Assembly: GCA_014654265.1 (NCBI GenBank)
Contig: JACWDI010000003.1
Location: 1 to 64,000 of the forward strand
Direction: 5' to 3'
Length of the DNA: 64,000 nucleotides
DNA from: Pelagibacterales bacterium SAG-MED11
Lineage (GTDB): Bacteria > Pseudomonadota > Alphaproteobacteria > Pelagibacterales > Pelagibacteraceae
Below the pieces are notes generated by a model. That model was not told the DNA's origin, searched no databases, and saw only the letters and a list, made by a program, of their open reading frames with translations. The translations under genes were made by a program, and so were the position numbers. Every line of letters starts with the position of its first letter. Position 1 is the first letter of the stretch. Below are positions 55,748 to 64,000 of this stretch, piece by piece.

Positions 55748-56494
55748 TTATTTAATTAGTTTAGAAATTTTGATTAATCCTTTAATAGTAATTTCTTTAT
55801 CTTTAATTAGTTTAGTTTTTATTGACTCTTTAAATAGATCAGAAAAACCTCCTGTAATAACCAGTTTAAATGATTTATTTGTTTCTTTCTTAATCAAATT
55901 GACAATATTGTCAATTAAACCAGCATAACCCCAAAAAAAGCCAGACCTAACAGCGCTAATGGTATCAACACCAATAACTTTTTTAATTTTCTTAAGGTTT
56001 ACTTTTGGAATTAAAGTTGCTTTGTTAGACAAGGTATTTAAAGATAACTTAATCCCAGGTGCGATAACTCCTCCTCTGTAGGTTTTATTTATCAATACAT
56101 CAAAAGTTGTAGCGGTACCAAAATCTAAAATTATAAAGTTATTTTTATAATCTATTAAACTAATTGCATTAGTTAATCTGTCTGAGCCTACTTGTTTATA
56201 ATTTACTTTTATGTTTATTAATGATTTTAAATTGAGATCTTTAACTTCATAACATCTTACCTTAGTCTTTTTAGATAAAAATTTTTTAATTAAATTAAAA
56301 GATTTAGGTACAACACTACAAAAAAGTATTTTCCTTATTTTTTTAAAATCTTTAACTAAAATCTTAAGCTTTGAATTTAAAGTTTTTTCATTAATCTTAT
56401 TTGATGGAAAATTGATATTTTTTATAATTCTATTATTTGAACTAACTAAAAAAACCTTAGTTTCAGAGTTACCTATATCACCAAAAATAAACAT
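55748..56494 (-). CDS. coaX: Type III pantothenate kinase
   Basis: 248 residues of the ASKHA fold: phosphate-1 loop FGDIGNSETKVFLV near 4, the QVGSDRLTNAISLIDYKN segment with the catalytic aspartate near 104, phosphate-2 loop ILDFGTATTFDVL near 122, GGVIAPGIKLSLNTL near 140, and LVITGGFSDLF near 218. It starts coenzyme A synthesis by phosphorylating pantothenate. Many lysines and asparagines reflect the base bias. birA lies 13 bp upstream. Confidence 0.93.
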   Translation of the reverse strand: MFIFGDIGNSETKVFLVSSNNRIIKNINFPSNKINEKTLNSKLKILVKDFKKIRKILFCSVVPKSFNLIKKFLSKKTKVRCYEVKDLNLKSLINIKVNYKQVGSDRLTNAISLIDYKNNFIILDFGTATTFDVLINKTYRGGVIAPGIKLSLNTLSNKATLIPKVNLKKIKKVIGVDTISAVRSGFFWGYAGLIDNIVNLIKKETNKSFKLVITGGFSDLFKESIKTKLIKDKEITIKGLIKISKLIK

Positions 56495-56507
56495 TACTTA
56501 TTCTTTC

Positions 56508-57041
56508 TTAGTTACAAAATTTACTTAGTTTAAATTCAAAAATTTTTTTAATCTCATTTTCTATTTTACTTTTTGATATTTTCTTTTTAGTCAAATCTAA
56601 AAGGTTTATTGTTGGATAATTTCTTATATATGGATTTTTTATCAAATTTATACCTATTCCAACAATTAAATATTTTTTATTTAGTTTAATTAAAGTTTCT
56701 TGAAGTATCCCACAAATCTTTTTTCTATGTATCAATAAATCATTTGGTTTTTTAAAGATGATCTTATTTTTATAATATAAAGACAACAATTTTTTTACTA
56801 ATAAACAGTTAATTTTTGTCAATTGTTTTACAGAAACAGTAAAGTTTTCTAGATTGTAAAAAAAACTTATAAATAAATTTCCTTTATAAGAAATCCATTT
56901 TTTTCCATATTGACCTCGACCATTGTTTTGCATTTCTGAAATGACCATTCCATAATTTAAATTTGAATTTTGTATTATTCTAATAGCAGTATTATTGGTA
57001 CTGTTAACTTTTTTAAATCTAAAAATTTTAAATTTCATCAA
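56508..57041 (-). CDS. birA: Biotin-[acetyl-CoA-carboxylase] ligase (catalytic domain only)
   Basis: 177 residues: FKKVNSTNNTAIRI near 8, the biotin-binding GRGQYGKKWISYKGNLFISF near 42, and IIFKKPNDLLIHRKKICGILQE near 93 with the catalytic lysines, then YLIVGIGINL near 124. It lacks the N-terminal DNA-binding domain and ends just after a short helix, so the C-terminal SH3-like domain is missing or minimal. It therefore biotinylates BCCP but cannot act as the bio repressor. It overlaps nuoN by 4 bp, as in other Alphaproteobacteria. Confidence 0.9.
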   Translation of the reverse strand: MMKFKIFRFKKVNSTNNTAIRIIQNSNLNYGMVISEMQNNGRGQYGKKWISYKGNLFISFFYNLENFTVSVKQLTKINCLLVKKLLSLYYKNKIIFKKPNDLLIHRKKICGILQETLIKLNKKYLIVGIGINLIKNPYIRNYPTINLLDLTKKKISKSKIENEIKKIFEFKLSKFCN

Positions 57042-58456
57042 ATAATATTAATTCTAGAAACAACTTCAATTAATTGACTTGGAAATATGAAGTAAATTAG
57101 AATTAATAATGTTGAAAACATTAAAGAAAATTTTAACCATAAGCTATGATCAGTATCATATTTTTCTTTTTCTTTATCAAAATACATTATTTTAATTATT
57201 CTTAAGTAATAAAAAGCTGCTACTACGGTTGATAGCAAACCAACTATAGCCAAAAAATACATAGATTGTTCTAAAACTGATTTAAAAATATAAAACTTTG
57301 CAAAAAAACCAGCTAATGGTGGAATTCCAGCTAAAGAAAATAAGATCACTAACAATGATAACGACATTAATGGGTGATTTTTTGATAAGCCTGAAAGATC
57401 TTCAATATCTTCAAAGTATTTATTATTTCTCTTCATCATTAATAGACATGAAAATAAACCTAAGTTCATTAATATATAAATAGTTATGTAAATAACTGAG
57501 CTTTGAATTCCATCATTAGAACCTGTTGCTACTCCAGCCAAAGTATAACCTACATGGCCTATTGAGCTATAAGCAATTAGTCTTTTAAGATTTGTTTGGC
57601 CTATAGCTGCTATTGCCCCAAAAAGCATTGATGCTATTGATAAAAAAATCAAAATCATTTGCCACTGATCTATCAAGTTTAAAAAAGGTACATATAAAAA
57701 TCTAATAAATACAGTTAGTGCTGCTATTTTAGGAACCATTGTAAAAAATAATGTAACGGATGTTGGTGACCCTTCATAAACATCAGGAGCCCACATATGA
57801 AATGGCACAGCAGAAATCTTAAATGCTAGACCGACTAGAATAAAGACTATACCAAAAGTAATTGCATACTCGTTTGAATTTAGTTGATTGGCAATAATGT
57901 TAAAATTAGTTGAACCTGTAAACCCATATATTAATGAACATCCATAAAGTAATAAACCTGAAGACAGTGCACTCAAAACAAAATATTTTAAGCCAGCCTC
58001 TGAAGACTTTAGTTGATCCCTATTAAAAGTAGCCAAAACATATAAAGCTAATGATTGAAGTTCTAGACCCATATAAAATACAATTAAATCATTTGAACTG
58101 ATCATTATCATCATACCTAGAACTGAACTTAATATTAAAATTGGATATTCAATTTTAAAAATCTTTAGATTCTTTAAATAATTTGAAGAGATAACCAAAA
58201 CTAAAAAAGCAGCTAACAACGTAACAATTTTCATAAAAGATGATAAATAATCAATTACAACACTAGAGTTGAATAATAATGTTTCTTTAATACCTAGAGT
58301 TTCATTTAAAGTAATTACAGAAGTAACAAGTAAAATTATTAATGAAATATTTTGAATCAATTTGGAACTATTTTTCTTAAAGACCCCTAAAATAAGAAGA
58401 AACATTATTGATAAAGAAAGAAAAATTTCTGGAAAAACTAAAGCTAAATTTGTCAT
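57038..58456 (-). CDS. nuoN: NADH-quinone oxidoreductase subunit N
   Basis: A 472-residue antiporter-like membrane subunit with about 14 spans. The proton-path residues lie in GLELQSLALYVLATF near 132 (Glu), SAEAGLKYF-like SSEAGLKYFVLSALSSG near 151, LVGLAFKISAVPFHMWAPDVYEG near 213, and ANLKRLIAYSSIGH-like TNLKRLIAYSSIGHVGY near 290. It is the distal proton-pumping module of complex I and the last nuo gene. nuoM ends two bases upstream. Confidence 0.96.
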   Translation of the reverse strand: MTNLALVFPEIFLSLSIMFLLILGVFKKNSSKLIQNISLIILLVTSVITLNETLGIKETLLFNSSVVIDYLSSFMKIVTLLAAFLVLVISSNYLKNLKIFKIEYPILILSSVLGMMIMISSNDLIVFYMGLELQSLALYVLATFNRDQLKSSEAGLKYFVLSALSSGLLLYGCSLIYGFTGSTNFNIIANQLNSNEYAITFGIVFILVGLAFKISAVPFHMWAPDVYEGSPTSVTLFFTMVPKIAALTVFIRFLYVPFLNLIDQWQMILIFLSIASMLFGAIAAIGQTNLKRLIAYSSIGHVGYTLAGVATGSNDGIQSSVIYITIYILMNLGLFSCLLMMKRNNKYFEDIEDLSGLSKNHPLMSLSLLVILFSLAGIPPLAGFFAKFYIFKSVLEQSMYFLAIVGLLSTVVAAFYYLRIIKIMYFDKEKEKYDTDHSLWLKFSLMFSTLLILIYFIFPSQLIEVVSRINII

Positions 58457-58458
58457 TT

Positions 58459-59940
58459 TTAATTACTAACTAAATTAAAGTTATATACTTTTATTAAGTT
58501 GCTGATAGAAACTTCAATAGTATTTATTAGAGGTTCTGGATAAAATCCAAAAAATAACGTTGGTACAGCTAAACATGATAAAATAAATAATTCAGATTTA
58601 TTCAAATCTACCATTTGTTTTAAATCTGAATTAACTAGCTTTCCAAAAACTACCCTTTTATATAACCAAAGCATATATGCTGCTCCTATTATTACTCCTA
58701 AACTTGCAATTACAGCTACTAAAAAATTTTCTTTAAAAGCTCCCATTAAAATTAAAAATTCACCTACAAACCCACTTGTTCCTGGTAGACCTAAAGCTGC
58801 TAATGTAAATAACATAAATAAAACTGAGTATTTGGGAATAATACTTACAATACCACCATAAGTGTTTATTAATCTCGAATGCATTCGATCATAAACCACA
58901 CCAACACACAAAAAGAGTGCCGCTGCAACCAACCCATGACTAATCATTTGTAAAATACTTCCTTCGAGACCTTGCTGTTGAATTGTAAAAATTCCTAAAG
59001 TAACAAAACCCATGTGAGCTACAGATGAATATGCAATTAATTTTTTCATATCCTCTTGCATTAAAGCAATTAAAGATGTGAAAATAATTGCGACAACACT
59101 CAACGTGTAAATTAATGGAGTAAAAATTTCTGATGCAATAGGAAATAAACCTAGAGAAAATCTAATAAATCCATATCCTGCCATTTTAAGTAAAATTGCT
59201 GCTAACAATACTGATCCTGCTGTTGGAGCCTCCACATGAGCGTCTGGTAACCAAGTGTGAACAGGCCACATGGGAGTTTTAACTGCAAAAGAACTAAAAA
59301 AGGCTAGCCATAAAAGATTTTGATATTTAGCATCAATTCCTAATTCATAAAGTTGAACTACATCAGTTGTACCTGATATCCAATATATTGAAATTATAGC
59401 TATTAGCATCAATACAGACCCCAAAAGGGTAAATAAAAAGAACTTAAATGCAGAGTAAACTCTTCTTGTACCACCCCAAATCCCGATAATTAAAAACATT
59501 GGAATTAAACCAGCCTCAAAAAATAAATAAAATACCACTAAATCTAATGAACAAAAAACTCCAATCATAAAAGACTCCATAATTAAGATTGCAATGAGAA
59601 ATTCAATTAGTCTGTTTTTAATAGAGTTATTGACAGAAATTATACATAGAGGTGTTATAAAAGTTGTTAAAATAATAAATAATATTGAGATACCATCAAT
59701 ACCTACTTTATAATTTATTAGATCTTTAATCCAAACTCTATCCTCAACAAATTGAAATTCTGATGTTGATTGATCAAATAATATCCATAAATAAATCGAT
59801 AAAAAAAAATTTACTAATGAGGTAAATAATGCAACATATTTTACAGTGATATTATTTTCTTTATTACTTCTTGTAAAAAAAAGAAAAAGGGCACCTACTG
59901 CTGGTAATAGTATTAAAGAAGAAAGAATAGGAAAATTCAT
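58459..59940 (-). CDS. nuoM: NADH-quinone oxidoreductase subunit M
   Basis: 493 residues, about 14 spans. Landmarks are VFYLFFEAGLIPMFLIIGIWGG near 137 with the key Glu, FAVKTPMWPVHTWLPDAHVEAP near 219 with the pump lysine, and MKKLIAYSSVAHMGFVTLGIF near 303. It is one of the three antiporter-like subunits of the complex I membrane arm. It shares one base with nuoL. Confidence 0.97.
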   Translation of the reverse strand: MNFPILSSLILLPAVGALFLFFTRSNKENNITVKYVALFTSLVNFFLSIYLWILFDQSTSEFQFVEDRVWIKDLINYKVGIDGISILFIILTTFITPLCIISVNNSIKNRLIEFLIAILIMESFMIGVFCSLDLVVFYLFFEAGLIPMFLIIGIWGGTRRVYSAFKFFLFTLLGSVLMLIAIISIYWISGTTDVVQLYELGIDAKYQNLLWLAFFSSFAVKTPMWPVHTWLPDAHVEAPTAGSVLLAAILLKMAGYGFIRFSLGLFPIASEIFTPLIYTLSVVAIIFTSLIALMQEDMKKLIAYSSVAHMGFVTLGIFTIQQQGLEGSILQMISHGLVAAALFLCVGVVYDRMHSRLINTYGGIVSIIPKYSVLFMLFTLAALGLPGTSGFVGEFLILMGAFKENFLVAVIASLGVIIGAAYMLWLYKRVVFGKLVNSDLKQMVDLNKSELFILSCLAVPTLFFGFYPEPLINTIEVSISNLIKVYNFNLVSN

Positions 59941-61850
59941 TATTTGACAATTAGAAAAGTTAATAAAGCAGAAAAACCAAGTAACATAACAAATGCATAT
60001 TGATATATAAATCCACTTTGAAATTTATTAGCTTTTAAAGAACACTTTTTAATGAATGATGAAATACCGTCAGGACCAAAGCCGTCAATTATTTTGATAT
60101 CAAAAAACTTCCATAAGAATAATCCTATTTTTTTTGATGGAATTACAAATAAGACATCATACAGCTCATCAAAATACCATTTATTAATTAAAAATTGATA
60201 TAAAGGTTTATTAACATTAGCAATTTGATCAGATAAATTTTTGTTTATTACAAATAAGTAATAAGCAGCTGGTATTGATAAAATTACTAAAATAGGAGTT
60301 AATACTAAAAACCAAAAAGGTGGATGGTCAGTACTTAATGGTTCTAGAAAAAAAATTGACTCTTGCCAAAAATTATTTCCTCCATAACCTAGAAATAGTT
60401 CTTTAAAGGTATAACCTGCAAATATAGAGCCTATAGAAAGAAAAATTAAAGGTATTAACATCACCAAAGGTGACTCGTGAGTTTCTTCGATCTTGATATC
60501 TTTATTATTATAATCTCCATGAAAAGTTTTAAAAATTAATCTCCATGAATAAATTGATGTAAAAAATGCAGTAATAATACCAATCCCCGCTGCGTAATAT
60601 CCGGTGGTATTTCCTCTTAAATACGCAAATTCTATAATTGCATCTTTAGAATAAAATCCTGATAAAAAAGGAAAACCGGTCAAAGCCAAAGTACCTATTA
60701 TCATTAATGTATAGGTATAAGGTAATTTTTTCCAAACTCCTCCCATTTTATTTATATTTTGCTCATCTTTAAAAGCGTGAATAACTGAACCGGATCCTAA
60801 AAATAAAAGAGCTTTAAAAAATGCATGTGTAAATAAATGAAACATCGCAACATTATATGCACCTACACCTGCAGCAAAAAACATATAACCAAGCTGACTA
60901 CAAGTTGAATAAGCAATTATTTTTTTAATATCTGTTTGGACAAGTGCAACTGTCGCTGCAAAAAAGGCTGTACTCATGCCTACAATTGTAATGACATTTA
61001 ATGCTAGGTCTGAATATTCATAAATAGGTGAACATCTTACAACTAAAAAAACACCTGCAGTAACCATAGTTGCGGCATGAATAAGTGCTGAGACAGGCGT
61101 TGGACCTTCCATTGCATCTGGTAGCCATGTGTGTAGTAAAATTTGAGCTGATTTACCCATCGCTCCAACAAATAGAAGTAAACAAATCAAATCAATAGCA
61201 TTAATATTAATGCCTAGAAATAATAAATTCTTATCAACAATAGTTGGGATTAGCTCAAAAACTTCTGTATAATTTACAGTTCCAAACAAATAAAAAATTA
61301 AAAAAATCCCTAAAGCAAAACCGAAGTCTCCTACCCTATTAACTAAAAAGGCTTTAATAGCAGCTGAATTAGCAGTATCTTTTTTGAACCAAAATCCAAT
61401 TAAAAAATATGAACATAGACCTACACCTTCCCAACCAAAGAATAATTGAATAAAATTATCAGAAGTTACCAACATCAACATTGCAAAAGTAAACAAAGAC
61501 AAATAAGCCATAAATCTTGGCTTATGAGGGTCATGGGACATATAACCAATAGAATAAATATGAACTAAGGATGAAACAGAAGTTACAACTACTAACATCA
61601 CTGCAGATAAAGGATCAATCTTCATCGACCAATTTACGTCCAACGATCCAGAGCTAATCCATTTAGCTATAACTATATTGTCTTGATATTGATTGATAAT
61701 AACTTCATATAAAACTACTGCAGATAAAATCGCTGAAATAGTTACTAAAAAACTAGTAACAATTTCTGAATTTCTATCACCAATAAATTTTCCAAAAAAA
61801 CCTGATATTATTGAAGCTATTAAAGGTAATGCTATAATTGAAATTTCCAT
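59940..61850 (-). CDS. nuoL: NADH-quinone oxidoreductase subunit L
   Basis: 636 residues: FFGWEGVGLCSYFLIGFWF near 137 (key Glu), GDFGFALGIFLIF near 172, KSAQILLHTWLPDAMEGPTPVS near 234 with the pump lysine, and AYSTCSQLGYMFFAAGVG near 312. The C-terminus carries the lateral helix and a last span ending LLGFSALLTFLIVK. It is the distal antiporter-like subunit of complex I. nuoK ends one base upstream. Confidence 0.97.
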   Translation of the reverse strand: MEISIIALPLIASIISGFFGKFIGDRNSEIVTSFLVTISAILSAVVLYEVIINQYQDNIVIAKWISSGSLDVNWSMKIDPLSAVMLVVVTSVSSLVHIYSIGYMSHDPHKPRFMAYLSLFTFAMLMLVTSDNFIQLFFGWEGVGLCSYFLIGFWFKKDTANSAAIKAFLVNRVGDFGFALGIFLIFYLFGTVNYTEVFELIPTIVDKNLLFLGININAIDLICLLLFVGAMGKSAQILLHTWLPDAMEGPTPVSALIHAATMVTAGVFLVVRCSPIYEYSDLALNVITIVGMSTAFFAATVALVQTDIKKIIAYSTCSQLGYMFFAAGVGAYNVAMFHLFTHAFFKALLFLGSGSVIHAFKDEQNINKMGGVWKKLPYTYTLMIIGTLALTGFPFLSGFYSKDAIIEFAYLRGNTTGYYAAGIGIITAFFTSIYSWRLIFKTFHGDYNNKDIKIEETHESPLVMLIPLIFLSIGSIFAGYTFKELFLGYGGNNFWQESIFFLEPLSTDHPPFWFLVLTPILVILSIPAAYYLFVINKNLSDQIANVNKPLYQFLINKWYFDELYDVLFVIPSKKIGLFLWKFFDIKIIDGFGPDGISSFIKKCSLKANKFQSGFIYQYAFVMLLGFSALLTFLIVK

Positions 61851-61851
61851 A

Positions 61852-62166
61852 TTAACCTTTTAAATTATCAATTTCCTCAACTCGGATTGTTCCAGCATTT
61901 CGGTAATAAACAACTATGATTGCTAAACCTATAGCAGCCTCAGCTGCAGCGACAGTTAAAATAAATAAAGTAAAGACCTGTCCTGATAAATCATTTAAAT
62001 ATATTGAAAATGAAACTAAGTTTATATTAACTGCTAACAAGATAAGCTCAATACTCATTAAGATTACAATAATATTTTTTCTATTTAAAAAAATTCCAAC
62101 TATACCAATTGTAAAAATTACTGCACCTAAAGTTAGATAATGTCCCAAGCCAATTTCAATCATCAA
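61852..62166 (-). CDS. nuoK: NADH-quinone oxidoreductase subunit K
   Basis: A 104-residue protein with three spans. [18 protein letters not shown] near 37 holds the conserved Glu of helix 2, and [17 protein letters not shown] near 73 the second Glu. It forms part of the proton path linking the quinone site to the pumps. It overlaps nuoJ by 11 bp. Confidence 0.96.
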   Translation of the reverse strand: MMIEIGLGHYLTLGAVIFTIGIVGIFLNRKNIIVILMSIELILLAVNINLVSFSIYLNDLSGQVFTLFILTVAAAEAAIGLAIIVVYYRNAGTIRVEEIDNLKG

Positions 62167-62788
62167 TTTTTACTCCCTTATTAGATGGTACATCTAAAAC
62201 CTCTACTCCTTCGGATCTTTCTCTAGAAATTTGTTTTATATAGCTTTGTTTTTTTACACCTTCTCTTTGTCTAAAAGTAAGAACAATCGCTCCAATCATT
62301 GCAATTAATAAAATCATTCCGCTTATTTGAAAGACATGAATGTAGTCTGTATATAAAATTTGTCCCAAAGAATGAGTATTACTAAGTTCACTAGATATTT
62401 GTAAATTATCCGAATTAAATAAATCAGGCTTATACTTCCAACCACCAATAACAATAATTAATTCAAAAAATATTAAAGCACTTATAATGAGCCCAATGGG
62501 TATATGTCCGGAACTATCCTCAGATAATAACCATTGATTTTTTTGTTGAGCTACATTTAACATCATGACAACAAATAAAAAAAGAACTGCTACTGCACCA
62601 ACGTAAACGATTAGCATAATCATACCTAAAAATTCTGCTCCAATCATAATAAAGAGACAAGAAATGCTAATGAAATCTAAAATTAAAAAAAATACTGAAT
62701 GAACTGTATTTTTAGAGACCGTAACCATTATTGCAGAAATAATAGCTATTAAAGAAAAAACATAAAAAAAAATTGCGTGAGCTATCAT
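62156..62788 (-). CDS. nuoJ: NADH-quinone oxidoreductase subunit J
   Basis: 210 residues with five spans: [18 protein letters not shown] at the start, [23 protein letters not shown] near 51 including the conserved Tyr-Val-Gly-Ala of the flexible helix, and [18 protein letters not shown] near 157, followed by a hydrophilic tail of about 35 residues. It takes part in coupling electron transfer to proton pumping. It lies 3 bp after nuoI. Confidence 0.95.
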   Translation of the reverse strand: MIAHAIFFYVFSLIAIISAIMVTVSKNTVHSVFFLILDFISISCLFIMIGAEFLGMIMLIVYVGAVAVLFLFVVMMLNVAQQKNQWLLSEDSSGHIPIGLIISALIFFELIIVIGGWKYKPDLFNSDNLQISSELSNTHSLGQILYTDYIHVFQISGMILLIAMIGAIVLTFRQREGVKKQSYIKQISRERSEGVEVLDVPSNKGVKIDD

Positions 62789-62791
62789 TAA

Positions 62792-63277
62792 TTATCTGTA
62801 AGGATTATCTGACTTAATATTTGCAGCTAAAATATTTTCCCATCTATCTCCATTATCAAGTAGCTTTTCCTTAGTATAATACAGTTCTTCTCTAGTTTCA
62901 GTAGAAAATTCAAAATTTGGTCCTTGTACAATTGCATCCACAGGACAGGATTCTTCACATAGACCACAATAGATACATTTCATCATATCTATATCGTATC
63001 GAGTTGTTTTTCTACTTCCATCTTCTCTTTGTGTGGATTCGATAGTGATAGCTTGTGCAGGGCATACTGCTTCACATAATTTACAAGCTATACACCTTTC
63101 TTCACCATTTGGATATCTTCTGAGGGCATGTTCACCTCTAAATCTTGGGCTAATTTTTCCTTTTTCAAAAGGATAATTAATAGTTTTTTTTGATTTGAAC
63201 ATTTCTTTAACAGCAATTAATAATCCACTTACAAAGTCGACCATCAATATAGTTTTAATAAATCTAGCGATTTTCAT
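62792..63277 (-). CDS. nuoI: NADH-quinone oxidoreductase subunit I
   Basis: A 161-residue ferredoxin-like subunit with two [4Fe-4S] motifs: C62, C65, C68 and C72 in [12 protein letters not shown], and C101, C104, C107 and C111 in [12 protein letters not shown]. The N-terminal amphipathic helices and [17 protein letters not shown] are typical. It passes electrons through clusters N6a and N6b toward the quinone site next to NuoH, encoded immediately upstream with no gap. Confidence 0.97.
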   Translation of the reverse strand: MKIARFIKTILMVDFVSGLLIAVKEMFKSKKTINYPFEKGKISPRFRGEHALRRYPNGEERCIACKLCEAVCPAQAITIESTQREDGSRKTTRYDIDMMKCIYCGLCEESCPVDAIVQGPNFEFSTETREELYYTKEKLLDNGDRWENILAANIKSDNPYR

Positions 63278-64000
63278 TTAGTTTGTTGGCAATAGGTTAA
63301 AATAAAAAAGATAACTTGCTGTTAATACTACATAAATTAATGAAAACGGTAAAAATATCTTCCATCCTAATCTCATTAATTGATCATATCTATATCTTGG
63401 GACAGTTGCTTTAACTAAAGCAAAAAGAATAAACAAAAAAAGAATTTTAAATATTAACCAAACTGCTCCAGGGACCAAAGTAAAAGGATATATATCTATC
63501 GGTGATAGCCAGCCTCCTAAAAATAAAATTGATCCTAATGCACACATTAATAAAATATTTGCATATTCTCCTAACCAAAACATTGCATACATCATTCCAG
63601 AATATTCTGTTTGATATCCAGCAACTAATTCTGCCTCTGCCTCAGGCAGGTCAAATGGAGGTCTATTAGTCTCGGCCAAAGATGAAATAAAAAAAATAAC
63701 AAACATGGGAAATAAAGGAATTATAAACCACATTTCTTGTTGAGCTAATACAATATCACTTAAATTTAATGACCCTACACATAATAATACATTAATTATA
63801 ATTATACCTATTGAAACTTCATATGATACCATCTGTGCTGCTGACCTTATAGCTCCTAAAAATGGATATTTGGAGTTTGAAGCCCATCCACCCATAATAA
63901 TTCCATAAACACCTAAAGAGGAGACTGCAAATATATACAAAATACCAACATTAATGTTTGCTAGAACTTGACCTTCATTGAAAGGAATAACTGCCCAAGC
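63278..64000 (-). CDS. nuoH: NADH-quinone oxidoreductase subunit H (partial, 5' end outside window)
   Basis: The frame stays open to the right edge, giving the C-terminal 240 residues of NuoH. It begins [11 protein letters not shown] at the edge, continues [20 protein letters not shown] and [15 protein letters not shown], and holds the quinone-chamber motif [20 protein letters not shown] with [15 protein letters not shown], then [16 protein letters not shown] near the end. An ATG at 63940 is internal and not the true start. NuoH forms most of the quinone chamber of complex I. Continuation into nuoG is expected to the right. Confidence 0.96.
   Translation of the reverse strand, partial: AWAVIPFNEGQVLANINVGILYIFAVSSLGVYGIIMGGWASNSKYPFLGAIRSAAQMVSYEVSIGIIIINVLLCVGSLNLSDIVLAQQEMWFIIPLFPMFVIFFISSLAETNRPPFDLPEAEAELVAGYQTEYSGMMYAMFWLGEYANILLMCALGSILFLGGWLSPIDIYPFTLVPGAVWLIFKILFLFILFALVKATVPRYRYDQLMRLGWKIFLPFSLIYVVLTASYLFYFNLLPTN

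Noticed and set aside
1-64000. CRISPR arrays, insertion sequences, prophage or toxin-antitoxin genes
   Set aside because: No regular repeats, transposases, integrases or phage genes were seen; the COQ10/RatA-like gene is best explained as a ubiquinone-related housekeeping gene.

Overview
The window is a gene-dense, very AT-rich stretch of an alphaproteobacterial chromosome. Intergenic gaps are mostly 0-60 bp and start/stop overlaps are common. Gene content and order fit the SAR11 / Pelagibacterales lineage: an aapJQMP amino-acid transporter, ntrYX-trkAH, a bifunctional ispDF, ppiD-trpEGDC-lexA, the rpsB-to-lpxB envelope block, and nuo-birA-coaX-rnj-proS-lolCD-dnaE. This lineage call is my inference; no 16S gene is present. 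I see no prophage, insertion sequence, CRISPR array or plasmid-type gene.

Layout. (1) 1-2427: a phosphorus-limitation lipid-remodelling cluster. It holds a PlcP-type metallophosphoesterase, a truncated Agt-type glycosyltransferase and a divergent DAG/lipid kinase. At the extreme left the glycosyltransferase remnant is fused tail-to-tail with a remnant of a PhoR-like histidine kinase. (2) 2428-7963: manC, ilvD, valS. (3) 8084-8284: tRNA-Cys and tRNA-Asn, then a PraR-like XRE regulator. (4) 8827-13276: aapJQMP, with a terminator-like hairpin after aapJ and a promoter plus two dyads before it; tRNA-Arg lies upstream. (5) 13535-19468: trkH, trkA, ntrX, ntrY. (6) 19495-21558: ispDF, pgpA, cinA-C. 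(7) 21565-28005: ratA/COQ10-like, lipA, ftsB-like, eno, kdsA, pyrG, secG, tpiA. (8) 28060-35472: ppiD-like, trpEGDC, lexA (with an SOS box), gltX. (9) 35449-47070: lpxB, lpxI, lpxA, lpxD, fabZ, skp, bamA, dxr, cdsA, uppS, frr, tsf, rpsB with a pseudoknot-capable leader. (10) 47200-64000: dnaE, lolD, lolC/E, proS, a DUF1467 protein, rnj, coaX, birA and nuoN-M-L-K-J-I-H, with nuoH running off the right edge.

How it works together. The window covers central anabolism (branched-chain amino acids, tryptophan, lipoate, CTP, isoprenoid precursors), lipid A and outer-membrane assembly, amino-acid and K+ uptake, and respiratory complex I. The main oddities are losses within otherwise conserved blocks: no pyrH between tsf and frr, no rseP between dxr and bamA, no dusB-ntrBC beside ntrYX, a PpiD without a recognisable parvulin domain, an NtrX without the sigma-54 contact motif, and the broken agt at the left edge. 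I did not find a clearly new multi-gene system. The best leads are the phoR/agt fusion junction with its neighbouring 11-bp-spaced repeats, the rpsB leader, and the dyads before aapJ.
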